Positions 26,713-35,934 of a stretch of 64,000 bases of DNA are shown here, piece after piece. A program made the position numbers and the translations under genes. The DNA comes from Bin87 sp965221295 (lineage in GTDB: Bacteria; Chloroflexota; Dehalococcoidia; Lucifugimonadales; UBA3495), in contig OZ244879.1 in assembly GCA_965221295.1 (NCBI GenBank), positions 1 to 64,000 on the forward strand, given 5' to 3'. The notes under the pieces are model-generated. The model was not told where the DNA came from, did no database searches, and was given only the letters and a program-made list of their open reading frames with translations. Each line of letters starts with the position of its first letter. Position 1 is the first letter of the stretch.

Positions 26713-29700
26713 ATGAACAGCCGCCGCCGGAGCAAGCAGATTTGGTATTTGCCGTTGGCGATGTTGGCGCTGGCGGTGATGCTCGCGGGAGCGCTGGCGA
26801 CTTCCGGCACGGCGCAGGCGCAGGACCCCTACGAGCCGAAGGAAATCAAGGTAGTTACGTACAATGATATAACCGCCAGTTACGCCTGGGGCAAGAACGC
26901 CAACGGGGCCCCCTATAGTTGTGGCGGCAGCGCACCCCCAATGCGTGGTGAATCAAGCGGTGGTATCCCGTGCGGTAACGCATTCGGCGGATTGTTCGTG
27001 CTTGGCGAAGACCATGGTCTGGATTGGCTTGATGAAAATCATCCGAGACTTCAGACGCATCAGTTGTTGGGACCAAAACAGTCGCTCCTTCGAGACTCCG
27101 GTGGAAATTATACTCATGAGATCGTGGATATTGAGGGCGAACCGGCTGCCAGCGAGGTTTACTTCGTGGACGTCTCTCAATGGTTCCAGTCGGGAGATAC
27201 AAGTCCAAATTTGACCGGACACGCCTGGCGGGGAGATGGCTGCAGTCGGTTCAGTGTCTGCAATGGCCACCAGGAGGTCCTCATTAGAATCGACAATGAC
27301 CCAGACGACGCCACTAATGACCTGGGGGACACAGCGTGGTCAACCCCCGTGTGGAAGTTCCGGGTCAAGCTCTACGTTGACAATGACATAACGGTCGACA
27401 GAGATGGTAATGGCACCACCCATGATGACAAGGATGCCTACTTCTACGCGGATGCCCATGTCTATTGGCCAAGCGCCGTGGAGTCAACTCTCATCGGGGG
27501 CGCGCTGATTCTCGGTGAGACCAAAGTTGGCCATACCCTCAAGGACGTTAACGGCAACCCCTACTTCATTGAACTGACCCCGGGCCATCCTTTGGAACCC
27601 CCGTGGTTGAACCCCCCGTGGGACGTTGGCGCCAAGTCCAACTATACCGATCCACGGCCCCAGTCCAATGATTTCTTCAGTTACGCCCTCGATTTGGATG
27701 ATCCGCAAGGAAGGGACCGGGTAGAGGTGACCTACGCGTCGGAAGTGAATGGCTCTGGACAGCCGATAAATGAACCGACATGGCCGCCCAGAGGACGGTT
27801 CTTTAGGGAAGGTTTCAGTATAGTCCACCCTACGAACAAGGACAGGAACTCTTCCCACTCCCGCAGCCGCTCCATCAAGCACCGGGTGAACATCTACCAT
27901 CCGCTGGTTTTTGGATCCGATTCTGATCGTGATGGCACGATTGAGCCCCCCAACGGTAAGTTCTCGATACTGAATCACCTTGCCGGAGGCGCTCAGATTG
28001 GCGACCTGATTCCGTTCCAGGGCGGGTACACAGGCGTTGCCAGCAGCATCCCCAATGATGTCATGAACGATCCCCCCGAGGTCATATCCGCGGACATATC
28101 CCCCACGAGTTTGTCGAAGCTGTTCGACGTGGAGGTCAGCAAATCAGGCGGCAACGCCTATGACGCGTTGGACCGGATCGCGTTGAAGGTCGCCGGCGAC
28201 GCCAGTGAGCAACCGCTGTGGAACGCGACTGGCGAGCATAACTTCACGGTGAAGATATCTGGCGACGCCGGACGAACCGCGGAGTTGCAGGTTACGGTAG
28301 TCGTGACCCGGACGACGGTGGCTCCCATACCCTGGCAAGTCTACCCGCCCAACCAGGAGATCACCCCGTTGGTTCTGCCGGCGGCCACCGGAGGCACGGC
28401 GCCCTACACCTACTCCCTGACCCCAGCGCTGCCCGACGGCCTGTCCTTCGATGCGGCGACTCGCACCATCTCGGGGACTCCGACCAAGGCCTATGGGGTG
28501 TTAGAGTTCAGATACCAGGCGATCGACAACAATAACGTTCCAGGCGCGACCACCTTCATCATCCGGGACGCGCCGCCGCCGTTGATCCGTCCCACCGTGG
28601 ACCTGAACACGAGCTTCGGCAACCAGACGATAGCCAACCAGACCTACACGCAGAACGTCGCCATCCCGACACTGCAACTACCGGAGGCAACGGACGGCAA
28701 CGAACCGATCACCTACAGGGTCATCCCGGCGCTGCCAGACGGCTTGAGCTTCGACGCGGCGACCCGTCAGATCACGGGAACGCCCACGGCGACGCAAGAG
28801 GCCGCCGCCTACACCTACCGCGCAACGGACGCCGACGGCGACCAGGCATCCCGCAGGTTCACCATCACCGTTGTTGAGTTGGGTCCGCCGCCGAGCTTCG
28901 GAACGGTCGCCGACCAGACCTACACGCAAGGCGTCGCCATCCCGACGCTGCAACTGCCTGAGGCATCGGACGGCGACGGCGCGCTCACCTACAGCATCAG
29001 CCCAGAGCTGCCAAACGGCCTCAGCTTCGACGCTGAGACCCGACAGCTCACGGGAACGCCCACCACGGCCCAGGCCGCCACCGCCTACACCTACACTGCC
29101 ACGGACGAGAGCGGCCGGACCACCAGCGTGGGCTTCACCATCGCTGTCGAGGCGGCCAATCAGACGCCCAGCCTGGGTAGCGAGGCGGTTCCCAACCAGA
29201 CCTACACTCAGAACGTCGCCATCGCCACGCTGCAGCTGCCAGCGGCGACCGGCGGCGACGGCGCGATCACCTACCGACTCAGCCCAGCGCCGCCTGCTGG
29301 CTTGACCTTCAACGCGGCGACGCGGCAGCTCACAGGAACGCCCACCGCAGCGCAGAGGACCACGGCCTACGTCTATTCGGCAACGGATGCTGACGGGGAC
29401 ATGGCCAGTTGGTCCTTCACCATCGCGGTGGCCCCGATTGGCGATGGCGTGGTTCCGACGGCTCCGACGCTGACCGCCTCAGCTGGCGATGGCCTAGCCA
29501 GGCTATCCTGGAGCGGCGGCGGCGACCACAAGACCGGCTGGCAGTACGCCTGGTCCACCGCGTCCAACGGCGCGGGAACATGGGTGGACGTCCCCGGCAG
29601 CGACGCTGACACCACGTCATACACGGTGACCGGTCTGACCAACGACGTTACCTATCACTTCCATGTTCGCGCCATCAACGGCGGCCTGGAAGGGGCGGCG

Positions 29701-30300
29701 TCCAACCGGGCGTCAGCCAGGCCGCAGGGCGACGATGACGATGACGACGATGATGATGACGATAACCGAGGCGGCGGCAGCGGTGGCAGCGGTGGCAGCG
29801 GCGTTGGCGACGATGGAGACGACGACGACGATGACGACGGACCCAGGGTAGCTCCGCAACCGACGGCAACGTCCGCGCCCGAACCGGAGCCTACGGCAAC
29901 GCCGGAACCAACGGCGACGCAGGCGCCGGAGCCCACGGCCACTCCAGAGCCAACGGCAACGCAAGCGCCGGAGCCCACGGTTGCCCCGGATCCCACAGCC
30001 GCGCCCATGCCAGAACCCACGGCGGAGCCCGCTCCCGCCGCGGCTCCGGTAGCCGCCGCGCCGACGCAGGCGCCCGTCCCAGCGACCAGCGTTTCCTCAG
30101 CGCCGACTCAGCAGCCGGAGCCGACCACCGGACCGGATACGGCCGGCGCAACCACGGCAGGAACGCCGGAGACGCCGCAAGCCGGCGGCAGCGTTTGGTC
30201 GCGTTGGACGACGTGGTTGATAATCCTGATCATTGCGGGATTGCTGCTGGCGGCGTTGATCGGCTTCCTGATGTGGCGAAGGCGACGGCAGCAGCGTTAG
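26713..30300 (+). CDS. Large surface-anchored protein with Ig-like repeats
   Basis: This 1195-residue protein starts with a signal peptide (basic MNSRRRSKQIW, hydrophobic core, cut likely after GTAQAQ). Residues 40-540 are a region I do not recognise. About 540-905 hold four He_PIG-type Ig-like repeats, each with a form of YTQNVAIPTLQLPEA and LPDGLSFDAATRQITGTPT. Residues 910-1000 are a fibronectin type III domain ending VTGLTNDVTYHFHVRAING. Then come an Asp/Gly-rich spacer and a Pro/Thr/Glu-rich stalk built on EPTATPEPTAT repeats. One membrane helix (WLIILIIAGLLLAALIGFL) and a basic tail MWRRRRQQR end it. The plan is that of an extracellular adhesin or glycan-binding stalk protein. ATG at 26713 has GGAGG 5 bases upstream. 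Confidence 0.88.
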   Translation: MNSRRRSKQIWYLPLAMLALAVMLAGALATSGTAQAQDPYEPKEIKVVTYNDITASYAWGKNANGAPYSCGGSAPPMRGESSGGIPCGNAFGGLFVLGEDHGLDWLDENHPRLQTHQLLGPKQSLLRDSGGNYTHEIVDIEGEPAASEVYFVDVSQWFQSGDTSPNLTGHAWRGDGCSRFSVCNGHQEVLIRIDNDPDDATNDLGDTAWSTPVWKFRVKLYVDNDITVDRDGNGTTHDDKDAYFYADAHVYWPSAVESTLIGGALILGETKVGHTLKDVNGNPYFIELTPGHPLEPPWLNPPWDVGAKSNYTDPRPQSNDFFSYALDLDDPQGRDRVEVTYASEVNGSGQPINEPTWPPRGRFFREGFSIVHPTNKDRNSSHSRSRSIKHRVNIYHPLVFGSDSDRDGTIEPPNGKFSILNHLAGGAQIGDLIPFQGGYTGVASSIPNDVMNDPPEVISADISPTSLSKLFDVEVSKSGGNAYDALDRIALKVAGDASEQPLWNATGEHNFTVKISGDAGRTAELQVTVVVTRTTVAPIPWQVYPPNQEITPLVLPAATGGTAPYTYSLTPALPDGLSFDAATRTISGTPTKAYGVLEFRYQAIDNNNVPGATTFIIRDAPPPLIRPTVDLNTSFGNQTIANQTYTQNVAIPTLQLPEATDGNEPITYRVIPALPDGLSFDAATRQITGTPTATQEAAAYTYRATDADGDQASRRFTITVVELGPPPSFGTVADQTYTQGVAIPTLQLPEASDGDGALTYSISPELPNGLSFDAETRQLTGTPTTAQAATAYTYTATDESGRTTSVGFTIAVEAANQTPSLGSEAVPNQTYTQNVAIATLQLPAATGGDGAITYRLSPAPPAGLTFNAATRQLTGTPTAAQRTTAYVYSATDADGDMASWSFTIAVAPIGDGVVPTAPTLTASAGDGLARLSWSGGGDHKTGWQYAWSTASNGAGTWVDVPGSDADTTSYTVTGLTNDVTYHFHVRAINGGLEGAASNRASARPQGDDDDDDDDDDDNRGGGSGGSGGSGVGDDGDDDDDDDGPRVAPQPTATSAPEPEPTATPEPTATQAPEPTATPEPTATQAPEPTVAPDPTAAPMPEPTAEPAPAAAPVAAAPTQAPVPATSVSSAPTQQPEPTTGPDTAGATTAGTPETPQAGGSVWSRWTTWLIILIIAGLLLAALIGFLMWRRRRQQR

Positions 30301-30323
30301 CCAGACCCGCCAGCGATCCAACT

Positions 30324-30366
30324 TGCGCCCGCCAATGGCTGTAACCATCGGCGGGCGCATTCTATT
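30324..30366 (+). terminator. Intrinsic terminator of the surface-protein gene
   Basis: TGCGCCCGCC at 30324-30333 pairs with GGCGGGCGCA at 30350-30359, with inner AATGG/CCAT pairs, followed by TTCTATT. It lies 24 bases after the stop codon. Confidence 0.8.
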
Positions 30367-30477
30367 CCATCTGTTGCGGGCCCTCTGCCGAGCGTAGCCA
30401 GAAGCGATGGCTATCCCTGGGTGAGACCAGTAGCAAAAACTGGACAGGGTACGCCAGGTTACGAAGGCGCCCTCAGT

Positions 30478-30830
30478 CCGATGCTCGATACGGTTCACAA
30501 GCTCCGTTGCGGCGGCGGAGTGCGGTTGCCGGCATAGGGCCACGTCGATCAGGACATTCGTATCCGGCAGGGTCATTGCCGGCGCTTCTTCGCCACGGCG
30601 TCGTTGCGAGGCTCGCCATCGCGCTCCGCCGCGACGAAGGGGTCCCTCCACCGCGCATCGAATCTCTCCAGAGGCTCGCCAGCCATGGACCGGAGCGGCT
30701 GCTCTATGGAGAGAGGGACACGCCCCGGGCCCGGGCATACCGTTCAGCGATGGGCCAGAGCGCGGGCGTGCCGCTTGGCGGTGGGCCAGAGCGCGGGCTT
30801 CGACGGTGATGGTCAGCTTCTGCTGCGTGG
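30478..30830 (-). pseudogene. Remnant of an antitoxin/PIN-toxin module, copy 2
   Basis: On the minus strand the antitoxin begins TTTQQKLTITVEARAL. A short duplication containing GGGCCAGAGCGCGGGC shifts the frame, and it continues as AERYARARGVSLSIEQPLRS and MAGEPLERFDARWRDPFVAA to a stop. This agrees with the DUF6364 antitoxin plan. Directly after it the PIN toxin starts, MTLPDTNVLIDVALCRQPHS with the first catalytic Asp, then AFVTWRTLSSFCYW, where homology ends at about 30430. So copy 2 keeps the antitoxin and toxin N-terminus, while copy 1 (25018-25470) keeps the toxin C-terminus. Both are inactive. Confidence 0.7.
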
Positions 30831-31045
30831 TGGTTCTGCCTGCATCATGGGCCAAGGTGTACGATGCCTTCCCGAGGAATGTGCGTTCCACCGCAAACCT
30901 GAACGCCGTCGCGCCCCAAAGACAGGGCGGCGCCCCAAGCAGGGCGAGACTAAAAGCAAGGGGCTACATTCCTGCAGCCCCACTTCTAGCCAGCCAAAGC
31001 GAACCTAATCACGAAGGTTCTGGGTTTTGTGCAAAGTGGTGGGCC
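30795..31045. repeat. Direct repeat, copy 2 (partner at 25420-25692)
   Basis: Same orientation and order as copy 1, including the shared edge AAGTGGTGGGCC. In copy 1 that edge is the 3' end of tRNA-Ile; here no intact tRNA follows, only weakly tRNA-like sequence. The pair encloses tRNA-Ile, the IS256 remnant and the large surface-protein gene, about 5.4 kb. Confidence 0.85.
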
Positions 31046-31126
31046 AGCGTGTACCGAACTGCGAACCTTCCGGTGGGAGGTGGCGCTGTAAGGGGGCGAA
31101 GGTGGCAGTGGCTATCGGCTGGTGCC

Positions 31127-31801
31127 TCAGTTCCAGTGGGAAGGTTTGTCGATGACGTAGCCGTCCTGATTGACCACCTGCGGAGGGAACTGGCTGTCGC
31201 TTATGACCTTGCGTCCCAGGGTAAAGGCAGCGGATGCGTGGCGTCGCAAGTGCTCGGAATTGCGGCTCGGCGGAAAGGCTACCAAGATCCTCTTGCCAGG
31301 GTAGCTACTCAGCACGGCGTCCAACGGCCCGATCAGGTCGCTGTCGGCAGAGATTACGATTGCCGTATCGAAAACTCCCAGCATCGCATCTCGAAACAGC
31401 GCCACTGCTATGTTGACGTCGGTCATCTTTTCCTCATAGGTCCTCCTGGCCGTTCCGCAACGGTGGCAGGTTACGCTCTTGGGAAGGTGATAGCCGTACT
31501 GGATTGAGAGGTCGGGCAGGGTTTCCAGTGCCTTCAAGTAGGTGTCCTGCCGAACATGTTGGTCTGGGTCGTCGACCTGTGGGTCGAACCGGGCCGTAAA
31601 GTATCTGACTATCGCCAGTTGCTGGCCAGGGCGAAGCACGTTTTGCGCCAGTTGCCGCAGGTCAAGCCAGTAGTACCGGCGCCAGCGCCGAGCCTTTAGG
31701 CCGTAGAAGAGGTTGAGGCCGTCGACGTACACGGCTACGCGCTGGGGCTGCGACCCGGATTCAGACCCGACTCTGGACGTTGACAACCTACCTGCGCTCA
31801 T
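31127..31801 (-). CDS. NYN-domain (LabA/DUF88-like) putative nuclease
   Basis: The 224-residue protein has the PIN-like NYN fold: VAVYVDGLNLFYGLK with the first acidic residue, EKMTDVNIAVALFRDA, and VISADSDLIGPLDAV. These supply the usual metal-binding aspartates. An inserted CHRCGT pair just before the second motif could bind zinc. NYN proteins are often RNases involved in RNA processing or defence. No partner gene is adjacent, and the neighbours are a mobile element and remnants. The start ATG at 31801 lacks a strong ribosome site, so the first 20 low-complexity residues may not be translated. Confidence 0.82.
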   Translation of the reverse strand: MSAGRLSTSRVGSESGSQPQRVAVYVDGLNLFYGLKARRWRRYYWLDLRQLAQNVLRPGQQLAIVRYFTARFDPQVDDPDQHVRQDTYLKALETLPDLSIQYGYHLPKSVTCHRCGTARRTYEEKMTDVNIAVALFRDAMLGVFDTAIVISADSDLIGPLDAVLSSYPGKRILVAFPPSRNSEHLRRHASAAFTLGRKVISDSQFPPQVVNQDGYVIDKPSHWN

Positions 31802-31844
31802 GTAACCTGAATTTACCCCCCCAGCGGGTGATGCTGCTGGGCCG

Positions 31845-31873
31845 ACGCTCCCGAAAGGGGGCGTTTCTTTTTT
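31845..31873 (+). terminator. Orphan intrinsic terminator, plus strand
   Basis: ACGCTCCC and GGGGGCGT form an 8-bp stem (one G-T pair) closed by a GAAA tetraloop and followed by TTCTTTTTT. Nothing on the plus strand just upstream is a gene, since the NYN gene runs the other way. It may end an unannotated short RNA antisense to the NYN promoter, or be a relic. Confidence 0.7.
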
Positions 31874-31889
31874 GGCCGCCTGACCGGTA

Positions 31890-33275
31890 GAAACTTACAC
31901 CATTCCCGTCAGAGCCGCAATCGTGTTGTGGCCCATTGAAGGTGATCACCGCGTCATCCCTATCGGACCAACAACAACCCGATAGAGGAGACGACGATTG
32001 CCAAACACAGCATGGACCTTTTGGAACTGATTCGCAAGCGCGGCGTGGACGGAGACGTGAACTTCCTGCGGGAAGCCCTACAGACGCTGCCTGACGTTAA
32101 TGGATGAGGGTATCATGGACGCCGAGGCGCCGGCCCAGATCGGCGCCCAGCACGGCGAGGGCAACCCGGAGCGCCTGACCCGGCGCAACAGCTACCGCAG
32201 CCTGGATTGGGACACCAGCGTGGGAACCATGGAGCTGCGCATCCCCAAGATCCGGGAGGGCAGCTACTTCCCCAGCCTGCTGGAACCCAGACGGCGCAGC
32301 GAGAAGGCGTTGCTGGCGGTGATTCAGCAAGCCTACGTCGAAGGGGTGTCCACTCGCCGGGTGGACGATCTGATCAAGTCCCTGGGCTGCGAGGGCATCT
32401 CCAAGAGTCAGGTGTCGCGCATATGTCATGAATTGGACCAGGTGGTGGATACCTTCTTGGGCCGGCCCTTGGACGGCGGCCCCTACCCCTACGTGTGGCT
32501 GGACGCCTTGACTCAGAAAGTCAGAGAGGGTGATCGCATCGTGAATGTCCGCATGGTGGTGGCCACCGGGGTCAACGCCCAGGGACAACGGGAAATCTTG
32601 GGCTTGGATGTGGGAGCCAGCGAGGATGGCGCCTTCTGGCTGGCCTTCTTGAGGTCTCTCAACGCCCGTGGTCTCAGCGGGGTGAAGCTGGTCGTATCCG
32701 ACGCCCGCCTGGGGCTGAAGCAGGCCATTGCCACGGCGCTCGCCAACGCTGGCTGGCAGCGGCGCCGCGCTCACTTCATGACCAACCTGCTCACCAGGGC
32801 GCCCAAACGCGCTCAGCCGGGAGTGGCGACCATGGCGCCAACCATCTATAAGCAACTGTCGCCGGAGGAAGTCCATGCTCAGGCCGACCGGGTGGTCCTC
32901 CAACTAAGGGAGCACTTCCCCCAAGCCGCCGACCTGCCGGAGGACGCCCTCCCAGGCATCCTGTCCTTCACCGCCTTCCCGGTATCCCATTGGCAGAAGC
33001 TCTGGTCCAACAACCCCTAGGAGCGATTGAACAAGGAGATTCGCCGAGGCGCCTACGTGGTGGGCATCTTCCCCAACCGGACAGCGGCCCGGCGTCTGGT
33101 GGGCGCGGTCCTGGCGGAACAGCATGACGAATGGGCCGAAGGCCGCCGCTATATCACCCCCATTGAGGACGACGATGCCAAAGCCCCGCCAACCACCCAC
33201 CTGCTGGAGGCTGCCGCCTGAACACCTTCACCAAGGATGACGCCAGTTACACCACTTGACGGGATGGAACCGTGA
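31890..33275 (+). mobile_element. IS256-family insertion sequence
   Basis: The element holds one transposase frame (32012-33221, broken) flanked by imperfect inverted ends. The right end contains CACTTGACGGGATGG near 33255-33270, and the left end contains CACCATTCCCGTCAG near 31900, so CCAT-CCCGTCA is shared in opposite orientation. The exact ends and target duplication could not be fixed by eye. Confidence 0.7.
32012..33221 (+). pseudogene. IS256-family transposase with a frameshift and an in-frame stop
   Basis: The reading frame starts MDLLELIRKRGVDGDVNFLR and hits a stop at 32105. It resumes in another frame at 32100 as GIMDAEAPAQIGAQHGE, and runs through WDTSVGTMELRIPKIREG and the DDE region (YPYVWLDALTQKVREGDRI; KLVVSDARLGLK) to HWQKLWSNNP. 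There a TAG at 33018 interrupts it, followed by ERLNKEIRRGAYVVGIFPNR to the natural stop. All catalytic blocks of the Mutator family are present, so the copy is recent but disabled by two lesions. Confidence 0.85.
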
Positions 33276-33683
33276 CGCAACCCGCACACGCTGCCAGAAA
33301 TACCGCCGCGACGCGTCACAAACACGCATCAGATTGACAGCCATTGCATGTCAAGGTACCTTGTCGAACTAAGGAAGTACGGAAGTCCTGCTGTGCGAGC
33401 CCGTTCAGCCGAGTCAGTGAACACAGCTCATGATCCCCAGACCCAAAATGCCCAGGGCTGCAACACTTTGGCGCGCCACCGAGAAAGCTTCTCAGAAGGT
33501 GCGCGCATGGCGGGAGACCGTGGCCCTTGTTATCGTGCCTGGTCCTACCGGGGAATCGTGCGATGGAATCCCGTCAAAACGCATCGGCGCCAGTCGCGGT
33601 ACGGTGCGTAGCTCCGTTGACTCGCGGGACTCGCGCTAGCCCGGCGCCTGACCAGCATCAGTAGGGAGTCGCAGGCCGGGAAA
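33222..33683. other. Intergenic region before the surface-protein operon
   Basis: About 460 bases with the right end of the insertion sequence at the start. A TTGACA at 33334-33339 with TACCTT 17 bases later is a possible but weak promoter for the downstream operon, far from its ATG. No gene is recognised. Confidence 0.4.
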
Positions 33684-35900
33684 ATGACGACATTTCTGAC
33701 CCAGCGTGCCTTGATTCTCAGCGTGGCGGCGGCTTTGCTGGCGTTCGCTGACGCCGCCTCCGTGTCCGCGCAAACCGAACGTGGCGGTTGCCAGTTTCAG
33801 ATCTACCTTCGACCCCACATTGAGTTCGCCGGGCCGGCCGGCGGGTTCGATTTCCAGTTGCATAGACCCACCAAGGATGGCGCCGATATCCAAGTCTCCA
33901 ACGTCTATGGCTCCAACCGGTGCTCTTGGCAAGCCACAGCGAACCAAGATTGGGTGACCTTGAGCCAGTCGGGCGGGACGCTGGAACCGGAAGGGGACAC
34001 TGTGGTGACGGTGAGCGTCAATGATCGGGCAACCCAGCTCAACCGGGGCGTGCACACTGCAGAGATCACCTTCACATCACGACAGGATCCGCAGCCCAAT
34101 CAGAAAAAGAAGGTGAAGGTGTTGCTGCACGCTCAGCTTCCCTGCGACCTGCAAGTCACTCGCGGAACCTATAGCGGGCGAGCTACGCGTGGCGATGTAC
34201 CGCCGATGCTGAGTATAGCAAAACTCAGTAACGCCGGTGATGCGCCTTGCCGCTGGGAAGCCCACAGCGACCGGGCTTGGCTCACGATCACCCCGGCCAA
34301 GGGCACCCTACGCGGCAAGAGCGCAGGGCAATTCACCATCAAGGCCAACACAGGCGCCGCCCAGCTCGTGCCCCAAGACTATGACGCCACCATAATCGTG
34401 ACCTGGATTGAAACCGGCCCAGAGGTGCTGGAAATAGAGGCCAAGCTGGAAATAGACGCTCCGCCGTGCGAATTATATTTTGAGCCAGGGCAATCATTTT
34501 CCGCTACTGGCGAAGCAGGATCAGAGGAGTTCGATCCAAGACACAAGACCTTTCTCCTCTACAACCAAGGCGGAACGGCATGTTTATATTGGCAAGCAAA
34601 CTCGGAGCCTCAATCGGACTGGCTGACTGTTGCAGACCATGCCACCATTTTCCCGAAAACCTACACTACCTTTGTGGTGCAGGTTAACCAAGAGGCTGCT
34701 GCTCAAAAACATCCGGGAATCCACCCGACTCAAATTAATTTCTCTACCAGCAATCAAACAACACAGTATGGCATTGATGCTGAGTTAGTTGTGGAAACCT
34801 TACCTTGCCGCCTCGAAATCATCGAAACAGAATTAAAATTCCACTTTGAGCCGGAAGGGCTCTTGCAGAGCGAAAGCGAAAAATCGATCACCTTGAAGAA
34901 CGAATGGACAAACGAAGCTTGCCGGTGGAAAACGGAATCGGCCCGGGACTGGCTCACCACCGAACCAAGCAGCGGGGTGGTCCTTGGAAATGACGATGCG
35001 ACAGTAACGGTGCAACTTCACCGTACCGAGGCTCTGTCTGAACTTGCTGCGGGCGACCATGAAGTGCAGTTGGGCTTCATCGTCGAAGAAGGAACCGCCG
35101 ATGACCCAGTGAAAGTCACAGTGGAAATTGAATGTGATCCCGACCAACCATGCGCCTACCTACACGCTACGGATTCTGCTGTGGAGGTAAATCAACCCGT
35201 CAAAATCAGTCTGGCTGTGTACAACCCCCTTGAAACGAACATAATAGCTAATCTTCGGCTGGTAGTGCCCACCGGATGGGATATTCAAAGCGACACTTTT
35301 GCGGAACGTTGCAGCAGCATATGCAACAAAACCTACAGCGTGCCTCCGGGGGGAAATCAAGAGTTTATCCAACTGTTCGCTACTCCCAACGATATGGGGG
35401 TCTTTGAATTTAGAGGCAACGTAGATTGGAAACCCAGTACTGTCGAAGTAGGTAACGAAACCCCTCAAGGGGTCAAGACTTCACCGTTGCGGTTAGAAAT
35501 AGAAGTTGCGGATCCGCAGCTTGCCACTGATGGCGATACTACTGCACAGCAGATGGACCCAACAAACATCGTAGCGGCCCACGCCGCGCTGACGGCAACC
35601 GACGCTCCAGCGGCCACGACTCTTTCCCGCCAAGAACCGGGCGGGGTTGTTTCCACGGAGTCTCACTTGCCTGCTTCGGCGGGAGTCACCACTCCCGACC
35701 AACGTGCAGGAACGTGGTATACCGGAAGTTCAGCGGTATGGATAATCTTGGTAATTGGAATCGTGGTTACTTTTTTGGTAATCGTGGCATGGTTGGCATT
35801 GCGGCTGCGGCGGCCGGCTCCGGCCCCTCCAAGCATCGATTATGAAGCATTGGCGCGTGAGATTGCTCGACAGCAACGCAATTCAGGACAAGGCGAATGA
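33684..35900 (+). CDS. Surface protein with four BACON-like domains and a C-terminal anchor
   Basis: The 738-residue product has a signal peptide (cut likely near SVSAQT). Four BACON-like repeats follow, roughly 35-145, 150-245, 255-365 and 370-475. Each starts with a Cys (CQFQIYL, CDLQVTRG, CELYFEPG, CRLEIIE) and contains a CxW core such as CSWQATANQDWVTLSQSGG, so a disulfide per domain is likely. A fifth domain (CAYLHATDSAVEVNQ to FRGNVDWKPS) is shared with the next gene. A linker and a membrane helix near VWIILVIGIVVTFLVIVAWL lead to a cytosolic tail. BACON domains usually bind glycans or proteins. The next gene starts 34 bases later, so they form an operon. Confidence 0.82.
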   Translation: MTTFLTQRALILSVAAALLAFADAASVSAQTERGGCQFQIYLRPHIEFAGPAGGFDFQLHRPTKDGADIQVSNVYGSNRCSWQATANQDWVTLSQSGGTLEPEGDTVVTVSVNDRATQLNRGVHTAEITFTSRQDPQPNQKKKVKVLLHAQLPCDLQVTRGTYSGRATRGDVPPMLSIAKLSNAGDAPCRWEAHSDRAWLTITPAKGTLRGKSAGQFTIKANTGAAQLVPQDYDATIIVTWIETGPEVLEIEAKLEIDAPPCELYFEPGQSFSATGEAGSEEFDPRHKTFLLYNQGGTACLYWQANSEPQSDWLTVADHATIFPKTYTTFVVQVNQEAAAQKHPGIHPTQINFSTSNQTTQYGIDAELVVETLPCRLEIIETELKFHFEPEGLLQSESEKSITLKNEWTNEACRWKTESARDWLTTEPSSGVVLGNDDATVTVQLHRTEALSELAAGDHEVQLGFIVEEGTADDPVKVTVEIECDPDQPCAYLHATDSAVEVNQPVKISLAVYNPLETNIIANLRLVVPTGWDIQSDTFAERCSSICNKTYSVPPGGNQEFIQLFATPNDMGVFEFRGNVDWKPSTVEVGNETPQGVKTSPLRLEIEVADPQLATDGDTTAQQMDPTNIVAAHAALTATDAPAATTLSRQEPGGVVSTESHLPASAGVTTPDQRAGTWYTGSSAVWIILVIGIVVTFLVIVAWLALRLRRPAPAPPSIDYEALAREIARQQRNSGQGE

Positions 35901-35934
35901 CCAGTCGCACGACGAATCAAAGGAGCAACGGCAA

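Noticed and set aside
25684..31045. A genomic island bounded by att sites at tRNA-Ile
   Set aside because: The intact tRNA lies between the two repeat copies, so the geometry is wrong for tRNA-directed integration.
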